Shown piece after piece: positions 23,830 to 35,159 of a DNA stretch of 64,000 nucleotides. Made by a program: the position numbers and the translations under genes. How positions within the stretch are numbered: the first letter of the stretch is position 1; each line of letters starts with the position of its first letter. Source of the stretch: Icerya purchasi (taxonomy: Eukaryota > Arthropoda > Insecta > Hemiptera > Monophlebidae); contig CM077116.1 of the NCBI GenBank assembly GCA_039619475.1, positions 252,016,440 through 252,080,439 of the forward strand, written 5' to 3'. The notes beneath the pieces were generated by a model, which saw only the letters and a program-made list of their open reading frames with translations, was not told the origin of the DNA and did not search any database.

Positions 23830-24510
23830 TTGTTACCTGTTTTATCGAAGGTAATGGAAAAATTAATATTAAAAAGGTTACAGCCTTATATACAGTCAAC
23901 TGATGTAATTCCGCAACATCAGTTCGGTTTTTTAAAACACCGTTCTACGATTGATCAATTGCATAGGGTGGTTAGTGTAATTGAAAATAGTTTAGAAACT
24001 AAAAAAGTACGTACTGCGGTATTTCTCGACGTTCAACAGGCTTTTGATAAAGTTTGGCACGATGGCTTATTGTACAAATTAAAATGTTTACTCCCGAGTA
24101 ATCTTTACCTGTTGCTAAAGTCATACCTTGAAGATCGACATTTTCAAGTGCGTTACGAACATACCTACTCAGAAATACATCCGGTTTTAGCAGGCGTTCC
24201 TCAGGGTTCTGTGTTGGGCCCCACGCTGTATTTGTTATACACAGCAGATTTTCCTGCGACAGAAAATGTGCAGGTGGCTACATTTGCGGACGACACGGCA
24301 CTGCTGTCATCACATGAAGATCCGAAGATAGCTAGCAGTAATCTGCAAAATGTTCTTACGAAAGCGGAAACATGGTTTAAAAAATGGAAAATCGGGATAA
24401 ACGAGAGCAAATCGGTGAATATCCCCATTTTACTAACCGAAAAGTTGAAGTCCCACCCGTTAGGATCAGTAACACAGATCTTCCTGTGCGAGCAACAGTC
24501 AGGTATTTAG
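23830..24510 (+). pseudogene. Jockey-clade reverse transcriptase core
   Basis: A 226-codon open piece with the RT blocks in order: LSKVMEKLILKRL (6-18), HQFGFLKHRSTIDQLHRVV (30-48), the catalytic Asp in AVFLDVQQAFDKVWHDGLL (63-81), GVPQGSVLGPTLYLLYTAD (122-140) and the catalytic FADD (152-155). It would copy RNA into DNA at the nicked target by target-primed reverse transcription. The frame breaks near 24450 and continues in another frame to 24905. It lacks an intact upstream frame, so it is part of a dead element. Confidence 0.9.
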
Positions 24511-24905
24511 GTTTGCACTTAAACAGCCCATTGACGTGGAAACACCATATATAAGTCAGAAAGAGAGAATTAGATATCCGGGTTAAAAAAATGTACTGGC
24601 TGATAGGGAGAAACAGTGTACTGACAATAGATAACAAACGTCTAATATACATAACATTTCTAAAACCTATCTGGATGTACGGGGTTCAACTTTGGGGTTG
24701 CGCTAAACCGTCAAACTTGAAGGTAATACAGATTTCTCAGAACAAGATCCTTCGGTTGATAACCAAAGCACCCTGGTATATTACTAATCTGCCATTACAT
24801 CGAGATTTGTGTATAGATTATGTAGCTGATGTCATCAAAGTTCACGCTAAAAGACACGCAGACAGACTCGATTCTCATCCGAACACTCTTGCTAGAGGAT
24901 GCTAG
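24508..24905 (+). pseudogene. Jockey ORF2 C-terminal (thumb) part
   Basis: After a frameshift the RT continues: RYLGLHLNSPLTWKHHI (about 24500-24555), then in the open piece 24591-24905 MYWLIGRNSVLTIDNKRLIY, PIWMYGVQLWGCA, QNKILRLITKAPWYI, LPLHRDLCIDYVADVIKVHA and DRLDSHPN. This is the usual C-terminus of jockey proteins, and no RNase H domain follows. It resembles, but is clearly diverged from, the copy at 48651-50248. Confidence 0.85.
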
Positions 24906-25092
24906 ATGTTACTGATGATATAAGAAGACTGAAACGTCAGAAACCACAGGACCTTGTTTAAGGTCGGTGCAAATCGGGTAGGTGCCATTGGGTACTCCTC
25001 CCTTCATGTTTAATTTCATTGCTAAATGTCCTTGATGAACAGATCGTAATAGTATATTATATATATATATATATATATTAAAAAAAAAAAAA

Positions 25093-25453
25093 CTATTTTT
25101 ATTTTGAAAGAAGTTTTTCCTTTTTCAATTCCATGACAACGCATCGATCAATATACAGCGACTCCCAAAAAATACCCGCACAATAGGAAATTTCGTTTTT
25201 TGCCACTGTGGAGGCAATAAAGAACGCAATAAAAATGAAAAAAAAAAAAAAAAACTTTTATTAATAGTAAAGCATCGTAGCCACACAGATTACAAAATAA
25301 TAATGAAATATCCTGAGAAAAATATCAAAAAAAGAAAAAAAAAGGACTAATGTGAAGAAAATAAAAATAATCATCGTTCTAAAAGAACCGCACAGGAGCG
25401 AAAACGTGAGAAAAAAACGCGCTAGGGGTTAAGGTACAAAAAACTAAACTAGT
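25093..25453. repeat. Inner left arm of palindrome with Tc1-like 3' end
   Basis: Continuation of the left palindrome arm after the LINE. It contains a Tc1/mariner-type terminus read from about 25156 (TACAGCGACTCCCAAAAAAT, then ACCCGCACAATAGG). In minus orientation it is the post-transposase 3' part of a Tc1-like element. It pairs with 25697-26012 at roughly 90% or more, apart from a gap of about 35 bases in the right arm and poly-A length differences. Confidence 0.85.
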
Positions 25454-25696
25454 ATTCATTAAGTATCCTTTTTGATCAATAACGCTATGTAAACGATTTA
25501 GCCCAACATATTGAGGTAAGTATTCCTCGTCCAGCTTCATTCACTCTTCTTCCAGTGTTTTCTTGAGCTCTGCCTTAAAAGTAACCGATATCTAGTGAAC
25601 CGGACGGTCTAGTTCATTACACAAATTTTCGATAATACTGAGATCATGTAACTGCGGAGGAGGATGGATCATTTTCGGGAACTGGTAGATGAATAA
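25454..25696 (-). pseudogene. Tc1-like transposase C-terminal fragment (palindrome centre)
   Basis: Read on the minus strand, the centre gives PPQLHDLSIIENLCNELDRP, equivalent to 'qSPDLNpIEnlWneldr.v' of Tc1/mariner transposases, then AELKKTLEEE, MKLDEEYLPQYVGLNRLHS-like and VIDQKGYLMN-like pieces. These are the C-terminal end after the third catalytic residue, with frame breaks. Only this fragment remains; the rest of the transposase and the 5' terminal repeat are absent. Next to it, both sides carry the element's 3' end, one in each orientation. Confidence 0.75.
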
Positions 25697-26506
25697 CAGT
25701 TTAGTTTTTTATAACTTAACCCCTAGCACGTTTTTTTCTCACATTTTCGCTCTTGTGCGGTTCTTTTTGAACGATGATTTTTTTTATTTTCTTCACATTA
25801 GTCTTTTTTTTTTTTTTTGGATATTTTTCTCATGATGTTATACTATTAATAAAAGGTTTTTTTTCATTTTTCATTGCGTTCTTTATTGCCTCCACAGTGA
25901 CAAAAAACGAAATTTCTTATTGTGCGGGTATTTTTTGAGAGTCGCTGTATATTAATCGATGCGTTGTAGTGGAATTGAAAATGGAAAAACTTCTTTCAAA
26001 ATAAAAATAGTGATGTGAAATTTTCAGTTTGTAACGTTTTATTTAAATTAAAATTACATATTATAATTGGAAAGTTGCTTATTTATAAATTAATTATTGA
26101 TGAGAAAAATCTTTAAAAAACGTGTATACTTGTTTTAAAATAAATCTTTAAGTATAAAGTTACGTTGCTATTTAACAATGTACATTTTTTTTAAGGAAAC
26201 GTGTCCGTATATGTGCCAGTTGCATAAAATAAAATGTCCTCAGGAACGTTGAAACTGTTGCAGTGCGTATTTGACACGAGCAATTTCGCTAGCTTACGAT
26301 AAGTATTTGTTTTTCTTCTTTTGCGTTAATACACTTTCACCTGTATGTAGTCATTATTGGAGAGCAGCAAATAAACAATCGGGCTTTTGCACGGATGATT
26401 TTTTCTTTCCCATTTTAATCCGACCATCTATCGAATGGTTAATTTATCAATACGATTTGTCTGAAAACGACGCCGCCAGAGATTATCATCATCTTTTGAA
26501 TGATGA
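25697..26506. repeat. Right arm of palindrome with second Tc1-like 3' end
   Basis: Reverse complement of 25093-25453 followed by 22338-22829. It contains a second copy of the Tc1-like 3' end ending CGAAATTTCTTATTGTGCGG ... GAGAGTCGCTGTATA (about 25968), and then the same genomic flank as the left side. The arm is not interrupted by a LINE. Homology stops near 26506 (TTTTGAATGATGA). Confidence 0.9.
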
Positions 26507-29500
26507 TTATAGTTACTATTCGATTTTGTAGACTATTATTATAGCAGATTTCAGTGAAACAGTTTTTATTTCTTCTAACATTATCTAAATTTCGATCGCT
26601 ATAAATATTCTGTTTCATTGTTGAAATAAGTTTTCCCACATTTAAAAATAGAGCAGCCGTAATTTGGCTGCGTTTTCTACGCTGAATATAAAGAAATTTT
26701 CGATAAATATTTATTCGTTTTGGAATTTTATTAAATTTGGTCGAAACGATTAATAAAGAATCTTTTGAACTTCCAACTAATGCTTAAAAAAAAAAAAAAA
26801 AAAAAAAAATAGCTATCGAAATTGTTGTAAATAATTCAGTTATCTTCGCGAAAAGGCACAAATTAACTAAATAAAAGCAGGTGTAGCTGAAATTGAAAAA
26901 ATTGAAACTAATCAATTACTTCGAGATGATCGCAAAAAATCTTTAACGCGAATTTTTAATGAGATTAAAAATGAATTACAAAAAAATAAATCAGTAACAA
27001 CCATCGATGACCATGTTTTACAGCAATCACTGTAAGAGCTGGATTTGAAGTCGGATCAGTCACTGTCTAAGTTACAATCGCTGGAAAAATATGCAACTCC
27101 TATTTTGTCTTTGCCTTGTTCGTATAATTTATAATTTACCCTGTCAAATAACGTGCTCTATTGTACCTTCTACTCCGCAACTATTGAAGGCTTTTCCTTC
27201 ATTAATGATGTTAATTCTGGCTAGATGAACTACGGATTTGCTCCTATTCTCGCTTGCTGTAATTTATATGTCTTATGAATAATTCAGTATCTGACATTTT
27301 CTTTTCTCCCTGTGAACATGAAGTGTTTGCTTTGAAACGCGTCGGGGATATAAAAATTATATATAATTGTTTAATTAAGTGTTAAAAATTTATTTCTGTC
27401 ATTTCTATTGCGAATGAAAGATTCAGCATATGTCAAACAGAAAAGTTTAGAAAATATTTTTGAGTGGGATGATTTAATTGCTACTGCTTATCTGTTTTGC
27501 GCCAAGTCCAACGATCCATCGGATAGAGGGTTTTATAATTATTATAAAACGAGATATTAATATTTCATTAAATACGAAACTGTTGCAGTTTTGCGAATGG
27601 ATGGTTTTAAGGGATTCTTTGGCACATTTAATTTAATTTGGGAGCAGTGAAACGATTCTTGAAAATCCATCCAGTATGGCACCGGTTTAATATTTTCGTG
27701 AATCGTTAATTCGGAGTAATTGTTGAAGTCTATAATAACGGTTTTGTAAACTGATTGGCAGAGGTATATCTCTATTTATTAATTGGATGAGGGCGGAGTT
27801 TTTTTTAATTTTTTTTGTATAAAATTTGTCCGTAGATTATTAAAAAAAAAAAAAAAACTATTTCAGATGTAATCCATTCCGTTCGTTTTTCTTTTGATTA
27901 CGGAGGTATGTTAGTCTTTTTCTTTTGATTACGGAGGTATGTTAGTCGTTTTCTTCAGAATAATTCCTTTTATCATTTCAAAATATTCTCTATTTTCTGA
28001 TGGTGGTATTTTTTAAATTCTTTGGCCACAGTGACTTCAACTTTTTCTATCATTTCCACATTTTGAAGAGCTTTACGATCATAGTCTCATTACTAGTCCT
28101 TTTGCTGACTTTTAGTTTTACATTTATTTAAGCATACAACAAGGAGGTTGTGGTCTAAATTTTAACATTGGCTCTAAGACCTGTTTTTGAAAATTTTACT
28201 GTATTTTCATATCTCTAGTTAACGTTACAATCATCACCTGAAGCTCTCCAAGTATGTAGTTTACGCTTCGATAATTTGAAGAATGTGTTTGCAACTACAA
28301 GTCGTCAGTTTGGCAGATGTAATTTACTACATTTCATATTTCGTTTGAGAGGAAATTCTAAATTATTTTACTATCTCTCTCTCTCGCATATGCGCGTTTT
28401 ATTTCCCTGTTTGATCGTTTCTACTCCCATTTTCACATTTTCGTCACAATGATGAAAATTGTTAATAAAATTAATATTTCTTTTTGGCTGATCTGTTACG
28501 AAAATTTTGTTTGGTCGAGTTTTTGTTTACACCTAAAAATAATGATTATTATTTGTGCTCGATAAACAACCGATTGAGAATACTGTCCGCGATTTAACGT
28601 TTTTGTAAGAAAATGTATAAATTTACAATAGAAATTTGTACAAAAATTATGCCCATTTTTGTACTCTTCTCGTGAACAATTTAACAAAATTTTAAAATCT
28701 TCATTAATTTTCAACAATTGTTCTCGCCCAGCCTAGCGTCTTTCGAGTTTGCCGTAATTTTGTAACGTTAATTAAAAATATCGCAATTGGTATCAAATGT
28801 TTTATTTCCGATATACGAAATATAAAGACCAATTTACATCAATTTAAAAGCTTACCTAAGCAATTCTATAAAAGTTCGTGATGTGTTTTTCAGCGTTTTC
28901 TTTCTCGTTTTATCTTTTTTTTTGTCTTCAGTAGTTATTGACACAAAAGGAGGATCAATTAAAAATTCGTTTAAATCTTTTTTATTTTTTCGACGTTGAT
29001 TTGAACGTTCTATTCACTCTAAGACATAACAATTTTATTCTTTCTTCATCAGAAATAAAAATCGTTATACTGTTGTATAGAATCTGTGATGGGACAAGAT
29101 TGCAACATGTACTCTCTTTGTTACAAATTGTGATAAAATCGTATTTCTACAGTATAAAAATAAATTTTTCTTATAAAATTCAATAAAATTCCGTCATTTT
29201 CTATATTATTTCTTTTACGACGGATAGAAAAAAAGGGGGGGGAAGACGCAAAATAAAGTCTCCCAAATTCAGTTTCGGGAAAATAATTTTTAAGCACCAG
29301 ATTGATCGTGAAGATAGTCGGTTGTAAAGCGTAGCGATATTTAAAAAAACATATTTTACTTGATTTTATTTTGCGTTGGTTCTGTGATAAAATTTTTCAG
29401 GCCAAATAATATTTAAAATAAAAATCGCTAGTTATTAAAAATATGTTTTTATTATTTGCGTAAGCTGTAGTGCATATGCGTTTATATCGTGTAATAAAAA

Positions 29501-31399
29501 TCGCTTCCATTTAAAACTTACGATGGTTTTCAGTACAGATAAAACACTAACTTTTGATGCAGAAACGAATTTAAAATCATCGCACCTCAAAATATTTCAA
29601 ACTTTTCGCTAACGAACAAAAATTACTCTTTTTCAGTAATGCGAAGTTGACTTTTTCGTTGAAAATGAAGTACGATTTTTTTGATTTCAAATTTTAGAAA
29701 CAAATAAAAATGATTTAAACAACTACGAGTATATTAACTTTAAACTGATATTAAGAAAACATTGTAATTTCTCGACATTTAATTGCGTCATTTGAGATCG
29801 TCTTTTGAAGATAAAGCGGTAACAAAAATATGTGCTAATAGAATAAGTTCTGGTCTGTAATGGTTTTAGTAGAAATAAACATCTCTTTGTTTCTTTTATC
29901 GTTTACAGATTATTATCACGATTATTACAAGAACCAATAACCCACGAATCCCTATGTTTTTCTACTGGATCAATTAGTTTTTCTGTATCATCATGTTAAT
30001 CTAATGCAATACAAAGCACAATCTATTAAAACACAACAATAAACAAATTTAATATCCAATATTGGTATAAAGTCGGACGAATCATCCGAGAAAAACAAAT
30101 TGATCTGAATTCGTCCCGATATCGGATGAAATCGGATCAGTTTATTGATTGCCCATCACTATTTGCATGCATTTTAAAAAAAGCAGTCAATACGGCTCCG
30201 TTCACTGTGACCAAGGTCCAACATGATCTTTTGATCATCAAAACGCGTATTAAATATCCGAACCAAAAGTCAATAATTCGCGATTTTTTTTTGTGTTTCT
30301 ATTTGGTAAAAACGAACTTGCAACGTAACGAATTAAATGTTTTTTTTTTGTTTTTTTTTTCTTCCAAAAATGAGAGTCATTTGTAAAATTTTTGGTTTTG
30401 AAACAATTAAAATACTGCCGACATCCCGCCGACGAATAACACTGTGACATCAAATCGTAAAAGATATTTTGCATATGTAGAGACGCATTTTACAATACAA
30501 ATGCGTCTACTTTTTCGGTTTATTACATTTCTTTTCTTTTTTTTTTTCTTTCTCGCAAACAAAATTAATATTCTGCTTTTTCATGTGAAATTGTTTTATT
30601 TTGAATTCGTATTTTTTGTCGGAGGTTAAAAGTGTTCTTATTATCATTGTTAGTACTTTTAGTTTTTATTTTTTTCAAATGAGTAACAATCTAAATACTA
30701 TAATAAAAACTTTGTCTATCATTCGAACGTATTATTCGTTAAAATCTAAATAATTACAAATTCGGCATATGTGTGATGGTTTAATAACTTAAAACGTAAG
30801 AGTGGTGTATGTCAGTTTATTCATCAAAAAAAGGCGCAAAAATATAACGCAACGAAAGAATGCGAAATGTAAATGGGTTTCAGCGTTATTTTCTGTCAGG
30901 GTGACGTAATTGAAACGGCTTGCCTCTTGCAGTACCGATCCTACCGTGTGAGACGAGAACTATAAGTAATTTATAATTCCGATCATAGATGTCAGCATTT
31001 TCACGTCTTTATCTATATGCTTATTGGTGTTTCCCCCTATTTATGGTAACGTTGCTCCTGCTCCAGAAGTAATATGAAATAAGATTATTAAAAACCGTTA
31101 TGAAATGTTTAATTGAAGTTATAATAGAAATTGCTACGCAAACAGTAATTTAATTTTTTTTCTTTTTAAGAATGACTTAGTCAGTTGGATTTTGTTCTTC
31201 CATAAGTATTATAGAAGAATTATCAACTGCGAGTCCATGGGGAGTCCTATGATGAGGTCTGAAGGATCGAGTTTTATATATATGTATATTTATTTATTTA
31301 TATTAAGAATGAATCGACGGAGTTTCTGTATCGAGTTGTTGCTGCCTCGCCCACCTTCTTCTCCAAAATTCCAGGTTCGAATCTCCTACTTCTTGCTTC
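26507..31399. other. CanB intron: AT-rich DNA without recognised genes
   Basis: Holds poly-A runs (about 26786-26809 and 27842-27857), a 31-bp tandem duplication at 27886-27947, and an unassigned open stretch near 26875-27110. I saw no transposon ends or known protein motifs. Confidence 0.5.
27886..27947 (+). repeat. Tandem duplication of a 31-bp unit
   Basis: TTTTTCTTTTGATTACGGAG plus GTATGTTAGTC occurs at 27886-27916 and again at 27917-27947 with no visible change, so it is a recent duplication. Confidence 0.95.
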
Positions 31400-31899
31400 A
31401 TTCCAAATACTAGTCTGACATTTATGCTCCGACCTTTTCTAATAATCGTATCTTACTACCTAACTGTTCAACCTACGCTTCTTTTCAACTCGTGGTTCTT
31501 TGGTGTCCCGTTACTTCGCCGTTCTACGATTGTTTCTGTTATTTGCTTACATCTTAATCATTAATTGTTCCCTTCTCGGTTTCGTTTTTCCTTAACATCT
31601 TCTTTGTCATGCCCACTTCACCCAAACGATGAGGCTTTCTGGTGATTTCATTCATATTCTTTTTAACTGTTCGTACCTCTTAAATGAACGATCTATTTTT
31701 TACACCCAACCCTTAGCACTTGACGTTTCTGCTCTTTACTGTCTTTCATATATCTTGTCATTCCTATATTTGTTTTGTTAATTTTATTATCTATCTTAGA
31801 CCGAACTGCTATTTAATTGTTGATTATTTCTCTTCTATATTGCTTTTGGGCATAGGATCGTTGTTATGCGTCCTCAAAAAAAAAAAAAAAAAAAAAAAA
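31400..31899 (+). mobile_element. LINE 3'-end fragment with poly-A tail
   Basis: Plus-strand readings include FNSWFFGVPLLRR and SVICLHLNH, similar to the C-terminal segment of the LINE at 20600-20700. Near 31610-31680 is CHAHFTQTMRLSGDFIHILF followed by NCSYLLNER, equivalent to the 'C..C....E...HILf.C..y...R' tail of RNase H-bearing LINE ORF2 proteins. A T/C-rich 3' UTR then ends in an A run at 31876-31899. The 5' border is not clear. Confidence 0.6.
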
Positions 31900-33949
31900 A
31901 TATTGAGACGGATTCGGTACTCGCATGTCTTTTGGCGGTGTTTAAGCTAGAAAATATTCTCTGATATTTTATTAATTTACGATCTTTCGGACGCATTATT
32001 CGACCAAAACAAAAAACCCCGTGCACGTTCGTAAGAACAACTTCACCGAGTAAAAACTGTGTTGACGTCTGAGTGGTAGTGGTCGAATGGTAAGACAGTG
32101 TGACATGATCTTGCGGCGAAAGCGCACATCCGTACAAGGGATTGAGTTGCATCAAGTCGAAGAAAGATTATAAAAATCCTGCTAAAATCAGACAAGGAAG
32201 CTGGTGCATTGATCTACGCAGAAGTGTTCTAGAAACTTCTGCGTAACCTTTGTTAATTGTCTCGTAATTTATCCGTAGTCAATTATCAATCGAAAACCGT
32301 CGTTGCAAAACGTTATTCTGGTCACCGTATCGCCGTTTTTACGAGGAATCTTTTCTAACCATACCGTTTTAATATCGTTACGCCACGTTTTCCGGATTTT
32401 TTAGCTACGTAATTCTGTTTTGTCGCCAATTTATGCCGGATTCGTACTATTTTTTGATACGCGTTGTCCGCGTTTGAGTTTTAATCGAATACGTGGTGCG
32501 CGATCTAGGCGAGGTCTCCCGTTCAGGGAGAAGCGTTCTCACCGCGCAAAAATTAGATTCGCGTTTTTTTTTTTTTAATTTCTTTTTGTTGTTGTTTTTT
32601 TCTTTTTTTCTTTCGTTTCTAGTCTGATATCGATTTTATTATTGCGTCTTAGTCGGGTTCGACGAAATTCATTATCGTGTCTTCTTGCTCGCGGAAAGTA
32701 ATCTGAAGAAAAGCCTAATGCCGCGACGAGTTATTCGAGTCATAATGGATGTCACCGGTACCCGCTTCGGTTAAAAAAATAGGAAATCGAAATCCATAAT
32801 AAGCGACGCCCGTAATCGGGGACCACAACATTCGTAACATGTCGAAATCTAGATCAAGTAGCTCCGAAATAGAAACTTGTTCAATTTATCACGAGTGGTG
32901 CTCCCGAGTGAGAACGTGAAATTCATAACAAGTGTCCTCCCGTAATCAGGAACTATTCTGCTCAATATCATACAGGTCTTACGACTAACCGGTAAAAAAA
33001 AAAAAAATTGTTTTCATCCGTTGGTCGTACCAGTATGCATATGCACGTCAGACGAAATCGTTTTCAACGTAATCATCCGTATTTAATAATATGCGTTTAT
33101 TTTTCCATGCGACGTCTTAGGACTAACAAGGCGCACGCGGACTCATTTAATGTAACCTCAGCTTAACAGTATAATATTTAAAATGCGAATAAAAGAATTT
33201 CAAATAAGTAAAAATTTTAATTTGTTGTCTTTTCCTTCCTACTGACATCTTATTTGTCCTTGCTTCGGTTTGTTGAGTTTGTTACTTACTACATAAGCAG
33301 AGCAAAATTTGTATCTACTCTGGAAATTCAAGAAGATAAAATAAAACACTTTAAAACTTAATCACTTACGTGAATGCGAAACAGAGAGACTATCACAAAA
33401 ACTATTAAGATTAATGAAAAACAAAATGTTTTCATAGGTGGTAGCTAGGCTATAGGAGTCGGAAACAACTAAATATATCTTAAATATAAATATAAAAATA
33501 AAAGGGGAGGGGACGTTATAAGAAAAATACAGACCATATTAAAACTTCAAAACTGGACTCTCGGTTCCCCCCCGAAACTTTTGGAAAAAGAAAAATTCCG
33601 GATATGTCGTATACCGGTTGAATGAAACCTCGTTGTTTAAAAGTAACAAATCTTTCAAGGAAAAATTCCACCAAAATGTGAAAGATAGTGTATCTTCTCC
33701 ACAGTCTGCGCTACGATTATTTTAAATAAAATTGTTTATGCAACTCTTAAACATGTATGTTTGTAGGTGAATATTGCGTGAAAAATATAGCCGATATTAC
33801 AATTTACAAATAGAAAATATTCATTTTGAGTTTATTACAGTATAATGTAAATTCTCAACCAGGCTTGCGAAATCTTCAGCACATGAAACACTATGCCTAA
33901 CTGGTTTTCCTACCATTTTATTGCTGTCAACAATTAAGTTTATCTAAGG
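31900..33949. other. Unrecognised CanB intron DNA with hairpin-like CCCG motifs
   Basis: Around 32510-32960 there are four related short segments: TCTCCCGTTCAGGGAGAAG, CGCCCGTAATCGGGGACCAC, GCTCCCGAGTGAGAACGTG and CCTCCCGTAATCAGGAAC. The rest is AT-rich with poly-A near 32995-33007. No coding signal. Confidence 0.4.
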
Positions 33950-34244
33950 TAGGAATTCCCAACCAGCCCCCCCTCCCCCGGGGGGAGCATAGAGAGATGC
34001 CAAGGGGGCGCAGTACGTTTACATTTTCGAAAGAAAAATTAATTTAACGCGTAAATTAAACATCGGACGAGGGGCGTTCAATAAATAATATGACATGCCT
34101 TCGAAAATGGCCTTCCAGACATCTAAAAATTATGAAAAAAATTCCAAAGAAATTAGAAGAAATTCTATATTTTACGTAAGTATTTAAAAATTCTTGCTAC
34201 GTAAATGGCTGCTAAAGATTTTTAAAAATCTTTATGAAACTATT

Positions 34245-34623
34245 CAGTGTGGCTACCCAACCGGGAATTTTGCAAACTAGGAAAAACCCGGGAATAAGCC
34301 GGAAATTTTGTCGTAAAACCGGGAAAAGAAGTAAAAATAGGCAAAAACGATATTTTTAATGAGAAAAAATCACTTGAAGCGAATAATAAGTACATTTTTT
34401 AATATACTTGACACTCAAGAATAAATTACGAAGCTCTGTTTTATTCATATAAATAATATGCTACGGCGGTCCAATATTATCAATAGTAACAGAAAAAATC
34501 CCATTCTCTTTTTTTGTACAATTCTAATAATCAGCAAATCGAGGGAATTTAGACTGGGAAAACTCGGAGGATTTAGATCAGGAAAACCGGGAATTTAAAA
34601 ATTATATTTGGGCGGCCACCGTG
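34245..34623. mobile_element. 379-bp MITE nested in the hAT
   Basis: The ends CAGTGTGGCTACCC and GGGCGGCCACCGTG are inverted repeats (CACGGTGGCCGCCC as reverse complement). CTATT occurs directly on both sides (34240-34244 and 34624-34628). The interior carries several CCGGGAAT/CCGGGAAA motifs near both ends, so the inverted similarity probably extends beyond the terminal 14 bases. No coding capacity. I do not know the superfamily for certain. Confidence 0.8.
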
Positions 34624-34875
34624 CTATTTCATCAGTATTTTATGTATTAAGTAGTAAGACGCGGGATAAATAATTATAAAAATATAATAATATGAATAAC
34701 TTATAAAAATCTTGGATTAACAGTAGGTAACAATGTAGTGGTATTTGTTAAGTAAATCATCATGCCCATCACCAATCATATCTAAATCAGGAATGCAAAT
34801 TCTCGGCGGCCGAGATCTACATGTAGCTAAAGGGAATGTAATTACATGTAGGTATTTTACAGTTGTAGGTGAAAA

Positions 34876-35100
34876 ATGGCAGCGAAAAAAAGAAAGTTTT
34901 CAAAAGACTATATTAAGTTTGGATTTACCTTCATAGAGAAAGACGAGCTACAATTGCCTCAGTGTGTTATATGTATAAAAGTTTTACGTAATGATAGCAT
35001 AAGGTCCAATCGCCTTGAAAGGCATTTGAGTCAGCAACATCCTACTCTGATTTCGAAATCGAAAGAGCTTTTTTCTTGTTGGCTCGCCTGTATGAATTGA
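34876..35100 (+). pseudogene. hAT transposase N-terminus with BED-like zinc finger
   Basis: A 74-codon open piece starts MAAKKRKFSKDYIKFGFTFI and has PQCVICIKVLRNDSIRSNRL followed by ERHLSQQHPTL. The CVIC...H...H arrangement (C-x2-C ... H-x5-H) is the BED-type zinc finger at the N-terminus of ZBED5/FAM200-like hAT transposases, which binds the element ends. The frame then breaks, and the middle of the transposase (first catalytic region) is missing. Confidence 0.8.
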
Positions 35101-35159
35101 AAGAAGACATCATCCTCTTTCTTGAGTTCGAAGAAAAAAAGATTTTTTGCAAATGTTCA

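Larger units (their letters stand above)
22830..25085 (+). mobile_element. 5'-truncated jockey-clade LINE
   Basis: The insert splits the left palindrome arm. The flank CACATCACTATT ends at about 22829, and after the element's A tract (about 25080-25092) the arm resumes with ACTATTTTTATTTTG. ACTATT is thus the likely target-site duplication; its exact length is blurred by the A run. The element starts inside the endonuclease domain (TGEPTYWPTDN near 22877, then 'DLFsDHS.IiLTF' near 23000), continues through the reverse transcriptase, and ends with a short 3' UTR, (AT)n and poly-A. Several frameshifts make it inactive. Confidence 0.9.

Noticed and set aside
22243..26531. The same protein start (MTRAISLAYDKY...) on both strands looks like a conserved gene pair
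   Set aside because: The match follows from the DNA palindrome, which is equally similar outside the frame. The Phe-rich peptide resembles nothing known and ends differ where the arms end.
31369..31385. tRNA-like B box (GGTTCGAATCTCC)
   Set aside because: No A box at suitable spacing and no cloverleaf; probably chance or part of LINE DNA.
32068..32110. tRNA-like A box (TGGTCGAATGG) suggesting a SINE
   Set aside because: No B box downstream and no tail.
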